Shown piece by piece: positions 18,333 through 26,596 of a stretch of DNA of 64,000 nucleotides (position 1 is its first letter; every line of letters starts with the position of its first letter). Where the stretch lies: NCBI RefSeq assembly GCF_019801605.1, contig NZ_JAHVIT010000002.1, forward strand, positions 186,001 to 250,000. Direction: 5' to 3'. The translations under genes and the position numbers were made by a program. This DNA is from Maritimibacter alkaliphilus. Its GTDB lineage: Bacteria > Pseudomonadota > Alphaproteobacteria > Rhodobacterales > Rhodobacteraceae. The notes beneath the pieces were generated by a model. That model saw nothing but the letters and a program-made list of their open reading frames with translations. It was not told the DNA's origin and did no database searches.

Positions 18333-18407
18333 CGCTCGCACTGTGAGGCCTCTCTGGCGCAACGCTGTTCAATCGAAATGACCTGCTCCCCCTAGAGTCC
18401 GCGTTCT

Positions 18408-19226
18408 TTAGTTCGCTCTGTTCAGGGTTTGGTCCTCTACTGACCGTTGGTGATACTCCCACGGGGTGAGCCCGTTGAGGCTCGTGTGGGGGCAGTGGTG
18501 GTTGTAGTCGTCGCGCCACGCCTCGATCAGGTCGCGGGCGTGGCGCAGATTGGCGAACAGGTGCTCATTGAGGCATTCGTCACGCAGGCGTCCATTGAAG
18601 CTCTCGACGAAGCCGTTCTGCATGGGCTTCCCAGGTGCGATGTAATGCCACTCGACCTTGCGATCCTCCTGCCATTTCAGAATGGCATTCGAGGTCAGCT
18701 CCGTGCCGTTGTCGCTGACCACCATGCATGGATAGCCGCGCACCCGAGCGATGCTGTCGAGCTCACGGCCAACGCGCTGCCCTGACAGCGAGGTGTCCAC
18801 GACCGCGGCCAGGCATTCCCGGCTGTAGTCGTCGATGACGCAGAGCACCCGGAACCGGCGCCCGTCCGACAGACTGTCTGAGACGAAGTCCAGGGACCAT
18901 CGCTGGTTCGGCCCCTGAGGGATCGCCATCGGCGCCCTCGTTCCGATCGCGCGCTTGCGACCGCCACGCTTGCGCACTGTCAGGCCTTCTTCACGGTAGA
19001 ACCGGTAGAGCTTCTTCCAGTTCACCTGCCAGCCCTCTCGGCCCAGTAGGAGGTGCAGTCGTCGGTAGCCAAACCGCCGCCGTTCGCTGGATAGCTCCTT
19101 CAGCCTCTCTCGCAGCTCGGTGTCCGCAGGTCTGGTTGATCCACGTCGATACACACGCGGATCGATGCCGGCCAGGGCACAGGCCCGTCGCTGGTTGTAG
19201 CTCTTCTCTTTCATGGCCCAGTCCAC
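18408..19226 (-). CDS. IS3-family transposase OrfB (DDE integrase domain)
   Basis: 272 residues from ATG 19226. An HTH_21-type N-terminal region ([18 protein letters not shown]) precedes an rve-type catalytic domain with the DDE triad: Asp in SLDFVSDSL, Asp in VSDNGTEL, Glu in [14 protein letters not shown]. The frame is open upstream to the slippery site, so the active product is probably an OrfAB fusion reading [17 protein letters not shown] across the junction. All catalytic residues are present and no internal stop is seen. Confidence 0.93.
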   Translation of the reverse strand: MDWAMKEKSYNQRRACALAGIDPRVYRRGSTRPADTELRERLKELSSERRRFGYRRLHLLLGREGWQVNWKKLYRFYREEGLTVRKRGGRKRAIGTRAPMAIPQGPNQRWSLDFVSDSLSDGRRFRVLCVIDDYSRECLAAVVDTSLSGQRVGRELDSIARVRGYPCMVVSDNGTELTSNAILKWQEDRKVEWHYIAPGKPMQNGFVESFNGRLRDECLNEHLFANLRHARDLIEAWRDDYNHHCPHTSLNGLTPWEYHQRSVEDQTLNRAN

Positions 19227-19249
19227 AGCTCGCCGCCTTGCACCGGGCT

Positions 19250-19516
19250 TCAGAAGTCTTTTCCCAGCATCTCCTTGAGCGTGGCGACATCGAGCATGTG
19301 CTCCGCCAGCATATTCTTCAGCTTCGCGTTCTCAGCTTCGAGCACCTTCAGCCGTTTGGCCTCCGACACCTCCATGCCGCCATACTTCGAGCGCCACTTG
19401 TAGAACGTGCCATCACTGATCCCGTGCTTCCGGCAGAGCTCCTTGGCGCCTATCCCGGCCTGGTGCTCCTTTAGGATGCCAATGATCTGCTCTTCGCTGA
19501 AACGGCTTTTCCGCAT
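19250..19516 (-). CDS. IS3-family transposase OrfA (HTH, leucine-zipper)
   Basis: 88 residues: HTH_Tnp_1 domain ([16 protein letters not shown], then [20 protein letters not shown]) and a short C-terminal coiled coil ([19 protein letters not shown]) for multimerisation. It ends LGKDF-stop directly after the A4G slippery run where -1 frameshifting would join it to OrfB. Confidence 0.93.
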   Translation of the reverse strand: MRKSRFSEEQIIGILKEHQAGIGAKELCRKHGISDGTFYKWRSKYGGMEVSEAKRLKVLEAENAKLKNMLAEHMLDVATLKEMLGKDF

Positions 19517-19679
19517 CGTCTGTCTCCTCGTTTGGAGAACAGGCTAACTTCAAACCGCGGACTTTTCAGGGGAGCACGTCAGGACGGCCGGCGCCAAATC
19601 CAGCTCCTTCTTTGTATGCTGCTGTGGCACGGTTCATCTCCGAGGTGGCGTGGGGTAGTTTAAATGCACAATCCGCCAA

Positions 19680-21161
19680 TCACAGCTCTATAGCGTATTC
19701 CTCATCTGACTTGACTTCTTGAAGTAAATCTACGCTTTTCAGAGACCATTTCCGGACTTTGCTGTTCTTCCCAGGTCCGGTTTTGATTTGGCAATGATAT
19801 GAGTTATCAGATGACCGAAGGTCTACCCCCGTCTCATCCTTGACCCGGTTGACAAGCTTATTCGCTCCAGACCAGTGATTAAATCCAAGCCGCTTGGCTA
19901 CTTGTGTGATTGTGAGCGGATGCGTATGGTTTGGATTATTAGTTATCGCGATCCCAAGAAGTTTAGGAAGCTCGGAATCCTGATCCGCAACCCTCTCAAG
20001 CACATCGTAATCCACTTCTACACTGCCAGTGGGAATATCATGACGAATAAGCTTCATTGTTCTTGCAGCCAGTGCGCGAACTAGCTTCGGGTTTACAGAT
20101 GTCAAAGCTGATTGACTCTTCAGCGCCTCGAAGACCCACTGGAAGTTTTGCGCGTAGACCGCGTTAATGCGAAACTCCCTGCCATCGACCGAAAAGACCG
20201 CCTGTTCAGGAGGGCTCTTGGGAAGTTCTTCCACCCAGATGACTTGATATACGTTGTCGATAAGACCACTATCGTCGGCGACGAGCTCACCAATGTCTCG
20301 CAATATTTCTTTGACGTTTGGATCCCCAAGCCCATAACCGAAAATGAAAACGGGGTGCTCCGCGAAGTAGGTCAGAAGTTTAGCGGAGATGTACTTTTTC
20401 TTGTCTTTACATTCCTCATAATCCTCACGTGTCAAAACAATAGAGGATGGCTCGCTGACATCACCGTGGATGTGAAATATTTCACCGAAGCTATTGGTGT
20501 TATAGCGGATTATTGTCTGCCCAGTCACTGGGACGTATCCCTCAAAGATCACTTCAAGAGAGTGATCGTAATTTGTTGTAATGATCGCATGTGGCCTGAT
20601 ATCTGACAGCGCAGCCACCTCTTTTGGAAGTATGCTGAAGTCTTCCCGCTTCCCGGGAGTTACTTTCGAAAGGTGCTCGCAAACCAAGCTTTTCAGAAAA
20701 CAGTCCTTGCTCATGCCGGCTTCAAAGAGTGCCTCTGGAAATGAGGCTTTACCTGCGCCCCACGCCCACTCGAAAACCAAGTCCGACAACTCTGACCCTA
20801 TTGCGACCGGATCGCCAGAGTGTTTTTGATAGTAGTACTCGAATTTTCCGTGATGTACTGGCATTCCATCCAGAACTATCCTCAGAAGTTCCAGCCAGCT
20901 TGGTGCCTCAAAGTAGCGCTTGGGAATCCCGCTCCCCATGAACAATATCGGCTGGCATTCAAACTCAAGAAGAACGTCTCTAATTTTTGCATCCATGCGC
21001 TGAGAGTAGCTCGGCACAGCAGCGGGTTTTGCTTCAGTCAAACTTCGGCCCTTAAATTCTTTGAGGTGATGCAGATGGTCATAGGATATCTGTGATTTAA
21101 TGAGCGATACATATCGTTGCAGAGGCAACCTGGTCAGCGCCAAATCTGACTTTTTCAGCAC
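19680..21161 (-). CDS. SIR2-like domain protein, candidate anti-phage NADase
   Basis: 493 residues with a SIR2-like Rossmann domain (about 60-330): FMGSGIPKRYF (76-84), IITTNYDHSLE with the catalytic-type Asn (about 197), IFHIHGDV with the His (about 232), and IFGYGLGDPNVKEI (about 273-286). Stand-alone prokaryotic SIR2 proteins of this kind often deplete NAD+ in phage defence (Thoeris ThsA, DSR and SIR2-HerA systems). The C-terminus (about 405-480) looks like a winged-helix region (TITQVAKRLGFNHW). Codon use is much AT-richer than the neighbours, a sign of transfer. The start at GTG 21161 is uncertain; Met56 is an alternative. Confidence 0.78.
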   Translation of the reverse strand: MLKKSDLALTRLPLQRYVSLIKSQISYDHLHHLKEFKGRSLTEAKPAAVPSYSQRMDAKIRDVLLEFECQPILFMGSGIPKRYFEAPSWLELLRIVLDGMPVHHGKFEYYYQKHSGDPVAIGSELSDLVFEWAWGAGKASFPEALFEAGMSKDCFLKSLVCEHLSKVTPGKREDFSILPKEVAALSDIRPHAIITTNYDHSLEVIFEGYVPVTGQTIIRYNTNSFGEIFHIHGDVSEPSSIVLTREDYEECKDKKKYISAKLLTYFAEHPVFIFGYGLGDPNVKEILRDIGELVADDSGLIDNVYQVIWVEELPKSPPEQAVFSVDGREFRINAVYAQNFQWVFEALKSQSALTSVNPKLVRALAARTMKLIRHDIPTGSVEVDYDVLERVADQDSELPKLLGIAITNNPNHTHPLTITQVAKRLGFNHWSGANKLVNRVKDETGVDLRSSDNSYHCQIKTGPGKNSKVRKWSLKSVDLLQEVKSDEEYAIEL

Positions 21162-21528
21162 GTCCCTATATTGTCAAACACAGAGCAAGGCTGTCGGGAG
21201 ATCGTCACCCCTAGCGGCAATGGCTTTGCTGAGGTTGCTCTCGACGTGTTACGGACACTCATGCTTGGCGCAGCGAACTTCCGGTCTCCGCCCTTTGAGG
21301 CCCTGCGATAGCGATTTGGGCTCGCGCACGAGTGCCCCAGAAACCCACATCATCAAGCGAATGCTGACGATACGCTACGATGGGATTAATTATCGTAACA
21401 CTTGCTCACGACACCGGACTGCCTTTCATTGTCTCGCACCACACTGCAGGACACTTCATAATGGCTTGAAAAGTCGATCTTTTTCTCGACACATGCCTAT
21501 AGTGGAGCGTGGCCAAAAGGAGGTCACG
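21162..21528. other. Gene-free divergent region between SIR2 gene and integrase
   Basis: I see no convincing gene in these 367 bp, although the integrase frame is open upstream to 21100. The upstream residues have no integrase features. A near-consensus TTGACA on the minus strand lies just before the SIR2 start. A small inverted repeat (GTCGA 21473-21477 / TCGAC 21486-21490) and the strong ribosome-binding site AAGGAGG (21517-21523) precede the integrase. Confidence 0.6.
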
Positions 21529-22701
21529 ATGCCCCGCCTACGTCTTACCCGCCGCGCGATTGATGAAATCCCGTTTACCCAGAAGGGGCAGGTTCTGTAC
21601 CGCGACACGATGCTCCCCGGCTTTGGGCTGCGTGTCGGCGCGCAATCCAAGGTGTACTTTGCTGAGGGACAGGTGAACCGTCGCACGCGGCGCGTCACCA
21701 TTGGCCGGGCAGACGTCTTCGCGCCCGAGGTTGCCCGCAAGAAGGCGCTGACCATTCTTGGGGATATGGCAGAGGGGCATGACCCCAACGCCGAAAAACG
21801 CCAAGAGGGCACCGAGAAGGTCACGCTGGAACTGGCGCTGCAACGCTTCCTTGAAGTCCGTACCCTGTCTGCACACACGGTCAGCCACTACCAACGCACC
21901 GAACGCCTTTACCTCAAGACGTGGCGGAAGAAGCCGTTGAACGAGATCACCCGCCAGATGGTGCTGAAAATGCATCAGGACATTGGCAAGAAGCACGGAG
22001 AGACCACAGCCAACAACGTGATGCGGCACTTCCGGCCGATCTACAACTTCGTTGCCGCTACCCAAGACGACTTCCCACCAAACCCGGTGCAAATCCTGAC
22101 GCAGGCGCGCGCATGGTACAAAGAGCGGCGGCGTCAGACGGTGATTACCGCGCTGGACTTGCCCGCATGGTGGGAAGCGGTGATGGAAGAGCCGGAGTAT
22201 TCACGCGACTTCCTGCTGACCGCGCTGTTCACAGGTATGCGGCGGGGCGAGCTGACCACGCTTCGCTGGGAGAATGTAGACCTGAAAGGCAAGGTGCTGA
22301 ACCTGCCGACCACGAAGAACGGTGACCCGCTGCACCTCCCGCTGTCGGAGTTTCTGGCGGGCCTGCTGGCCCAACGGCGCGAAGCCAACCCGAGCTCTCC
22401 TTGGGTGTTCCCCGGTCCGGGCAAGAGCGGCCACCTGGTCGAGACCAAGAAGTTTCTGCTGCGTGTGTCCGCCGGTTCTGGCGTCAGCTTCACCCTGCAC
22501 GACCTGCGGCGCACCTTCATCACCATCGCGGAAAGCCTTGATGTGCCCTACTACGCGCTCAAGCGCCTTCTGAACCACCGCACCAATGGCGACGTGACAG
22601 GCGGCTATATCGTGGTGAATGCCGAGCGCCTGCGCGAGCCGGTGGAACTGGTGGCCAAGCGCATCCTTGAACTGAAAGAAGGCCGTGCAACGGAGGTGTA
22701 G
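21529..22701 (+). CDS. Tyrosine recombinase/integrase (P4-like)
   Basis: 390 residues. The N-terminal arm-binding region (about 1-80, RDTMLPGFGLRVG) and core-binding domain (about 95-185) precede the catalytic domain, which has Arg in FTGMRRGEL (about 238), Lys in TTKNGDPLHLPLS, HxxR in LHDLRRTF (about 323), His in LLNHRT and the nucleophile Tyr in GGYIVV (about 359). ATG 21529 is set by AAGGAGG at 7-bp spacing. It should recombine the TTACGAAT core in tRNA-Thr. Unusually for an island it is internal, about 5 kb from the right end and 14 kb from the left. Confidence 0.93.
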   Translation: MPRLRLTRRAIDEIPFTQKGQVLYRDTMLPGFGLRVGAQSKVYFAEGQVNRRTRRVTIGRADVFAPEVARKKALTILGDMAEGHDPNAEKRQEGTEKVTLELALQRFLEVRTLSAHTVSHYQRTERLYLKTWRKKPLNEITRQMVLKMHQDIGKKHGETTANNVMRHFRPIYNFVAATQDDFPPNPVQILTQARAWYKERRRQTVITALDLPAWWEAVMEEPEYSRDFLLTALFTGMRRGELTTLRWENVDLKGKVLNLPTTKNGDPLHLPLSEFLAGLLAQRREANPSSPWVFPGPGKSGHLVETKKFLLRVSAGSGVSFTLHDLRRTFITIAESLDVPYYALKRLLNHRTNGDVTGGYIVVNAERLREPVELVAKRILELKEGRATEV

Positions 22702-22928
22702 GGCACCCCACCCCATCAACGGCAAAAAGCTCCACCAACACGAAGGGCCGAACGCGGTTCGACGGACCTGGATCACGATAAAGGCCCATCTAGGTGAGAG
22801 GGATGTCGGTATAACCAGCCATCCTGAGGTTGGACCTAACGCGCGCGCACTGGAGCGATTTGGACAGAACCGGATTCCGAACGAACTTTCCTTGACCTTT
22901 CCGGCCGGTTCGAAGACCCTGATATTAT

Positions 22929-22976
22929 CCGAAGCGGGTTGGTAACCCGCGGGGCGGTGACAGTCCGCGAATTCGG
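22929..22976 (+). other. Predicted three-way-junction RNA/DNA structure
   Basis: CCGAA (22929-22933) pairs with TTCGG (22972-22976). Between them sit two hairpins: GCGGGTT/AACCCGC (22934-22950, 7-bp stem, GGT loop) and GCGG/CCGC (22954-22968, 7-nt loop TGACAGT). I do not recognise it as a known riboswitch. It may be a leader RNA or a replication-origin structure; function is unknown. Confidence 0.4.
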
Positions 22977-23001
22977 GTGGGAACTTACACATAAGGTGTA
23001 C

Positions 23002-23013
23002 TTGACCGGTCAA
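23002..23013. promoter_or_regulatory. Perfect 12-bp palindrome TTGACCGGTCAA
   Basis: An exact palindrome 121 bp before the AlpA-type start, in the gene-free leader. Its position suits an operator for AlpA or for another regulator of the element. Confidence 0.4.
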
Positions 23014-23134
23014 ACGGATCCCACATGCAGGATGCCCTGCCCGAGACCTGAAGCCTGAGAAAGCGGCACACGTCTTTCGTGAGCAGCTTTGGCGTTTCTC
23101 AAAAATCTTGAAACCCAAAATTAAGGGCTTTGCT

Positions 23135-23377
23135 ATGTATAGCAACACTGCTTTGCGTGCTGTTCCCGCACGCCTCCGTTCCGCTAACTCGGTGGACCTC
23201 CTTACGACCAAAGAGGTCGCCACCCTTACCAGCTTCAGCACTTCGTTTTTTGAGAAGGGTCGTGTCTATGGTTATGGCCCCGATTTCTTGAAGATCCGCG
23301 GTAAAGTTCTTTACCGCCGGTCCGCTGTTGTTTCCTGGCTGGAGGCACATGAGTGTACTCCGAAAGGGGGGTACTAA
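23135..23377 (+). CDS. AlpA/excisionase-type helix-turn-helix protein
   Basis: 80 residues with a single MerR-like/HTH_17 domain: LLTTKEVATLTSFSTSFFEK followed by a wing region ending in FLKIRGKVLYRRSAVVSWLEAH. Proteins of this class activate integrase genes (AlpA) or direct excision (Xis) in P4-type satellites and islands. ATG 23135 follows AAGGG at 7 bp; a TTG at 23108 is a poorer choice. The stop codon overlaps the primase start by one base (TAATG), so the two are translationally coupled. Confidence 0.85.
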   Translation: MYSNTALRAVPARLRSANSVDLLTTKEVATLTSFSTSFFEKGRVYGYGPDFLKIRGKVLYRRSAVVSWLEAHECTPKGGY

Positions 23378-25785
23378 TGTCCAGCCCCAACAAGGCGTCC
23401 CCGGCAACCAGCTCCCTCGTCCTGGCTATCGCAAAACTCGGGCATCCGAAGGTTCACGCGACCTACAACCCTAAAGGAAAAGCGAAGTACCGGCCTCGTA
23501 AGACTGAAATTTCGCCTGAGATTATCGCCGATCACCTTTCGGGTGAGCGTCCCATTGGTTGTTACTTCGTCGCGGGAGATAAAACCCATGTCGCGGTCAT
23601 CGATTTCGATGACCATGACAAATCCATGAACTGGGACGAGATGCTCGATGCAGCCCGGCCCATCGTCAACGAATTGAGGAACATGGGATTGAAGCCGCTC
23701 CTCTGCCGTTCTGGCGGCGGCGCGGGTCTTCACGTCTGGCTGTTCTGGGAACAGCCGCAGTCTGCAAAGTTGGTGATGGACTTTGTTCGCCGTCTTGTTA
23801 GCAGGTGTGGCTTCCAGCACGGAACCAAGGGTGTGCGGGATCATCAAGTCGAAGTATTTCCTAAGAATGAACACGTTGGCGAGGGGAGCCTCGGCAACCT
23901 CGTGGCCTTGCCTTATGCGCGGGAGTCGGTGCCCCTGGACGATCAGTTGCGCCCCATCCCGTGGGAGCATTTCAAAGCGCCTAGTCTTGAAGAACTCTAC
24001 AATTCGAACGTCTCGGACCTCTTCGACCCGCCGTCATCGAAGCCGCATCCGCCGAAACTGCCGAAACTGCAGACGGTCGTCAGCACGAGCGAAAACACCA
24101 AGAGCCAGGCTCTTCCCGGTGATGAAAAGGAGGTCCGTGAGGCGCTCGGATTTATTGACGCGGATGATTACGACACCTGGATTAAAGTTGGTCTTGCGAT
24201 CAAACATAGCCTGGGCGCAGGCGCGTTCGATGCCTGGGATGAATGGTCGAGGAAGTCTGCAAAGTATGAAGGTCACGAAGATACCGCCTCGAAGTGGAAC
24301 GGCTTTGATCCTGATGGCAGCCTGACGATTGGTACCATTTTTCAACACGCGAAGGAGAGAGGGTGGAAAGGGCCGTCTAACCCAATTGTTCGTGAGATGA
24401 ATTCGCGGTTTGGTATCCTGACGTTTGGGTCCTCGACGCGGATTATTCTGAAGAACAGCACGAGCAATGAAGCGTTGCCGTGGCTTGGTAAAGGCGCCTT
24501 TGAAGATCGATTGGCACCGGAGAAATTCGCAGAAACCGACAACAATGGCACCACGACCTGGAAGCCCAAAGCGCGGTACTGGCTGCAGCATCCTTTGGCT
24601 GCGCACTACCACGCAGTGATTTTCGACCCCGCGCTGCCTCCGGGCCACAATGGCACCACGTGGAACATGTGGCGTGGTTTCGCAGTGAAGCCCGCGCCTG
24701 GGGATTGGAGTAGACTTAAGGAACACATCTTCAACAATATCTGCGGCAGGAACGAGGAGTACTTCAAATGGTTGATGAACTGGCTTGCACTTGGCGTTCA
24801 GCAGCCTGCGCATGTCATCGGAACCGCGCCGGTTCTTAAAGGGCTTCCCGGGACGGGTAAAGGGGTGCTTGCCAATGCCTACGGGCAACTCTGGATGCCC
24901 CACTTCGTGTCGATCACGAAGGACGAACATGTTCGGGGGCGCTTTAACCAGCACCTCGAAGGGCGGAGGTTCGTCTATGTTGATGAGGCGATGTTCGGCG
25001 GTGATCGTAAAAACGCAGGTGTCATCAAAACAATGCTGACCGAACCTCAGATCATGATTGAGAGGAAGGGCGTTGATCCCATTTGGCTCGACAATCACAT
25101 GATCCTGATGATTACCTCAAACGAACGTTCGGTGGTCCCTGCAGATATCGGTGACCGTCGGTGGCAAGTATTCGAGGTGTCGGACGAACACCGCGAGGAC
25201 AAGGCCTATTTCTCTGCAATTATGCAACAGATGCGAGAGGGTGGATACGAAGCCATGCTTCAAGAGTTGCTTGAGCGGGACATTTCGAAAGGACCTGACC
25301 CCCGTAAAACGATCAGGACGCCGGAGCTCTTCGACCAGATCATTCAGGCTCAGGGCCCGGTGGAAAAGTATATCTACCAGTTTCTTGATTCTGGATGCCT
25401 CCCGCAGCCGGAAGCACCGGGAAACGGCCCTGGCATCACGACGATCGCCGCGATGTACTCGGAAATGAAGCGTTCACAACCGAATGCAGAATACGTCCAC
25501 GAGACGTTGTTTGGTCGGGATCTTGGCAAGATGTTCAGGAATCTCAAAAAGGTGCAAAGTGGAAAGTTCATCACTAGCTATAGTCAACGCGGCGAGCCGA
25601 CTTTCATGCGCTCAATGCGGTACCACTTCCCGCCTTTGATGGAGTGTCGGCGGATGTTTGAAGACTATATCGGTCAGCCCATCCCTTGGCAGGATGAAAA
25701 ACAGGAGTGGCAGGGCGATGTAGACCCGCCACATGACTATAGCGACTTGAAAGACGGGAAAGACGGGAAAGACGTGCCGTTTTGA
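23377..25785 (+). CDS. Primase-helicase: TOTE-type AEP primase + PriCT-2 + SF3-like helicase
   Basis: 802 residues. The N-terminal archaeo-eukaryotic primase domain (about 20-195) has the metal motif VIDFDDHD (about 74), SGGGAGLHVWLFW (about 112) and VEVFPKN...GNLVALPY (157-180), as in TOTE conflict-system primases. A PriCT-2 domain follows (about 250-330). The C-terminal D5/DUF5906-type ATPase has Walker A GLPGTGKG (about 489), Walker B FVYVDEA (about 531) and the sensor-like ITSNERSVVPADIGDRRW. It probably starts replication of the excised element, as alpha protein does in P4. The C-terminus ends in short DGKDGKDGKD repeats. Confidence 0.88.
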   Translation: MSSPNKASPATSSLVLAIAKLGHPKVHATYNPKGKAKYRPRKTEISPEIIADHLSGERPIGCYFVAGDKTHVAVIDFDDHDKSMNWDEMLDAARPIVNELRNMGLKPLLCRSGGGAGLHVWLFWEQPQSAKLVMDFVRRLVSRCGFQHGTKGVRDHQVEVFPKNEHVGEGSLGNLVALPYARESVPLDDQLRPIPWEHFKAPSLEELYNSNVSDLFDPPSSKPHPPKLPKLQTVVSTSENTKSQALPGDEKEVREALGFIDADDYDTWIKVGLAIKHSLGAGAFDAWDEWSRKSAKYEGHEDTASKWNGFDPDGSLTIGTIFQHAKERGWKGPSNPIVREMNSRFGILTFGSSTRIILKNSTSNEALPWLGKGAFEDRLAPEKFAETDNNGTTTWKPKARYWLQHPLAAHYHAVIFDPALPPGHNGTTWNMWRGFAVKPAPGDWSRLKEHIFNNICGRNEEYFKWLMNWLALGVQQPAHVIGTAPVLKGLPGTGKGVLANAYGQLWMPHFVSITKDEHVRGRFNQHLEGRRFVYVDEAMFGGDRKNAGVIKTMLTEPQIMIERKGVDPIWLDNHMILMITSNERSVVPADIGDRRWQVFEVSDEHREDKAYFSAIMQQMREGGYEAMLQELLERDISKGPDPRKTIRTPELFDQIIQAQGPVEKYIYQFLDSGCLPQPEAPGNGPGITTIAAMYSEMKRSQPNAEYVHETLFGRDLGKMFRNLKKVQSGKFITSYSQRGEPTFMRSMRYHFPPLMECRRMFEDYIGQPIPWQDEKQEWQGDVDPPHDYSDLKDGKDGKDVPF

Positions 25786-25801
25786 TATAGGTGAAATATG
25801 C

Positions 25802-25832
25802 AAAAGGGGCGGCTTTATCCGCCCCTTTTTTT
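25802..25832 (+). terminator. Rho-independent terminator of the primase operon
   Basis: AAAAGGGGCGG and CCGCCCCTTTT form a long stem with a short loop (CTTTAT) followed by a run of T, 16 bp after the primase stop. Confidence 0.9.
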
Positions 25833-26164
25833 CAGGTCTGCGCACCAGTCAACTTGAAACGTGATACACCCTATACACCCTATACTCACTGACCTCCTCT
25901 CCCTCTCTGCCCCACCGGCAAAGAGGAAAACTAAAAACGTCCGAGTAAGTTCGATCTACCCCGATAACTTAGAGGCCCCTCACGATCAGACGCACCGCAG
26001 CGGCGGTTTCATTGCCCTAAGTAGCCTCTTCGGAACCTTCAGTGACGCGCTGATTGAGCGGTTTTCCGGATGCAGGTACGGGCTACCCCCACAGGCGCCC
26101 AGAGGCGCCCGCTGGATAGCCAAGGCGGATATGGCCCTACCCCCCCCTACGGCAAGCAGCCCAC
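25833..26164. other. Gene-free stretch downstream of the primase
   Basis: No supported gene. A tandem short repeat ACACCCTAT (two copies, 25866-25883) begins the region; the rest shows pyrimidine-rich sequence and no recognisable motif. An open frame through it on the plus strand only continues as antisense of the next gene. Confidence 0.5.
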
Positions 26165-26596
26165 CTAACCCTGCACGTCCAGGCTGCGCGTCTGCCAGCT
26201 CTTTGTATCCGGGAAGTACTCTTTGGTGCCCACAAACCTTCCTCGGATCATCGCCCCGATTCCATTTTGCGCATCGAACGTGCCGACGACCTGGTAGATG
26301 CAGTTCCCCAGATGTACTGTCCCCGTGCTATATCTTCCAGGGAACTCTGCTGTGCTCGGCGCCCTTAGTGACCTGCGCACATCGTCTTGTATCATGACGT
26401 AGGCGAGCGAGGCCTTCCCATCAGAGCACTGAGCTATGCGCTCCGCCTGCTCAATTGCTATCCGCCTAGCCTGTTCCTCGGCAAAGGCATCCGGGTCTAG
26501 TGCAGGCAGTTCCTCGAACCATCGCTCTTCGTCAAAGCTCTTCACCTCTTCCAGATAGGCCTGTGGGTCACTCCCACGTAGTTCTGCAAGTCGCAA
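26165..26596 (-). CDS. C-terminal part of a broken zinc-ribbon membrane protein (hypothetical)
   Basis: 143 codons, with only a TTG as possible start (26596). The product is hydrophilic: an acidic segment (GSDPQAYLEEVKSFDEERWF) and a domain with CIYQVVGTFDAQNG. Its frame joins smoothly to the end of the upstream gene if one GA unit is added in the GAGAGAGAG run near 26600-26610, giving NGERELRLAELRG. It is therefore best read as the downstream half of one gene split by a dinucleotide slip. I do not recognise the domain's function. Confidence 0.6.
   Translation of the reverse strand: MRLAELRGSDPQAYLEEVKSFDEERWFEELPALDPDAFAEEQARRIAIEQAERIAQCSDGKASLAYVMIQDDVRRSLRAPSTAEFPGRYSTGTVHLGNCIYQVVGTFDAQNGIGAMIRGRFVGTKEYFPDTKSWQTRSLDVQG

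Larger units (their letters stand above)
18379..19581 (-). mobile_element. IS3-family insertion sequence (IS407-like group), 1203 bp
   Basis: Imperfect terminal inverted repeats mark both ends: TGACCTGCTCCCC at 18379 and, on the other strand, TGACGTGCTCCCC ending at 19581, each followed after a few bases by AGTCCGCG. Inside are orfA and orfB in the usual overlapping arrangement with an A4G slippery site (19258-19262, minus strand). The bases next to the ends (GAAA left, GGAC right) are not duplicated, so no target-site duplication is visible; a neighbouring deletion or recombination may have removed it. Confidence 0.92.
22702..23134. other. Gene-free leader region before the AlpA/primase operon
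   Basis: No supported gene in 433 bp. It contains a foldable segment (22929-22976), a small hairpin (TACAC 22986-22990 / GTGTA 22996-23000) and a perfect 12-bp palindrome (23002-23013). Since integrase ends at 22701 and the AlpA-type gene starts at 23135, this is probably the control region of the replication/excision operon. Confidence 0.6.

Noticed and set aside
7517-18355. 10-bp direct repeat AGGCCTCTCT at 7517-7526 and 18346-18355, flanking the catabolic cassette
   Set aside because: A 10-mer is expected to repeat by chance over 10 kb. The left copy is explained as one arm of a hairpin.
22929-22976. Known riboswitch (FMN or cobalamin type) in the primase-operon leader
   Set aside because: The GGTGACAGTCCG string looks superficially similar, but the required conserved stems are missing and downstream genes are not vitamin-related.
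25861-26397. 178-codon plus-strand frame after the primase terminator
   Set aside because: Its second half is antisense to the zinc-ribbon gene, its first half has no domain features, and no ribosome-binding site precedes it.
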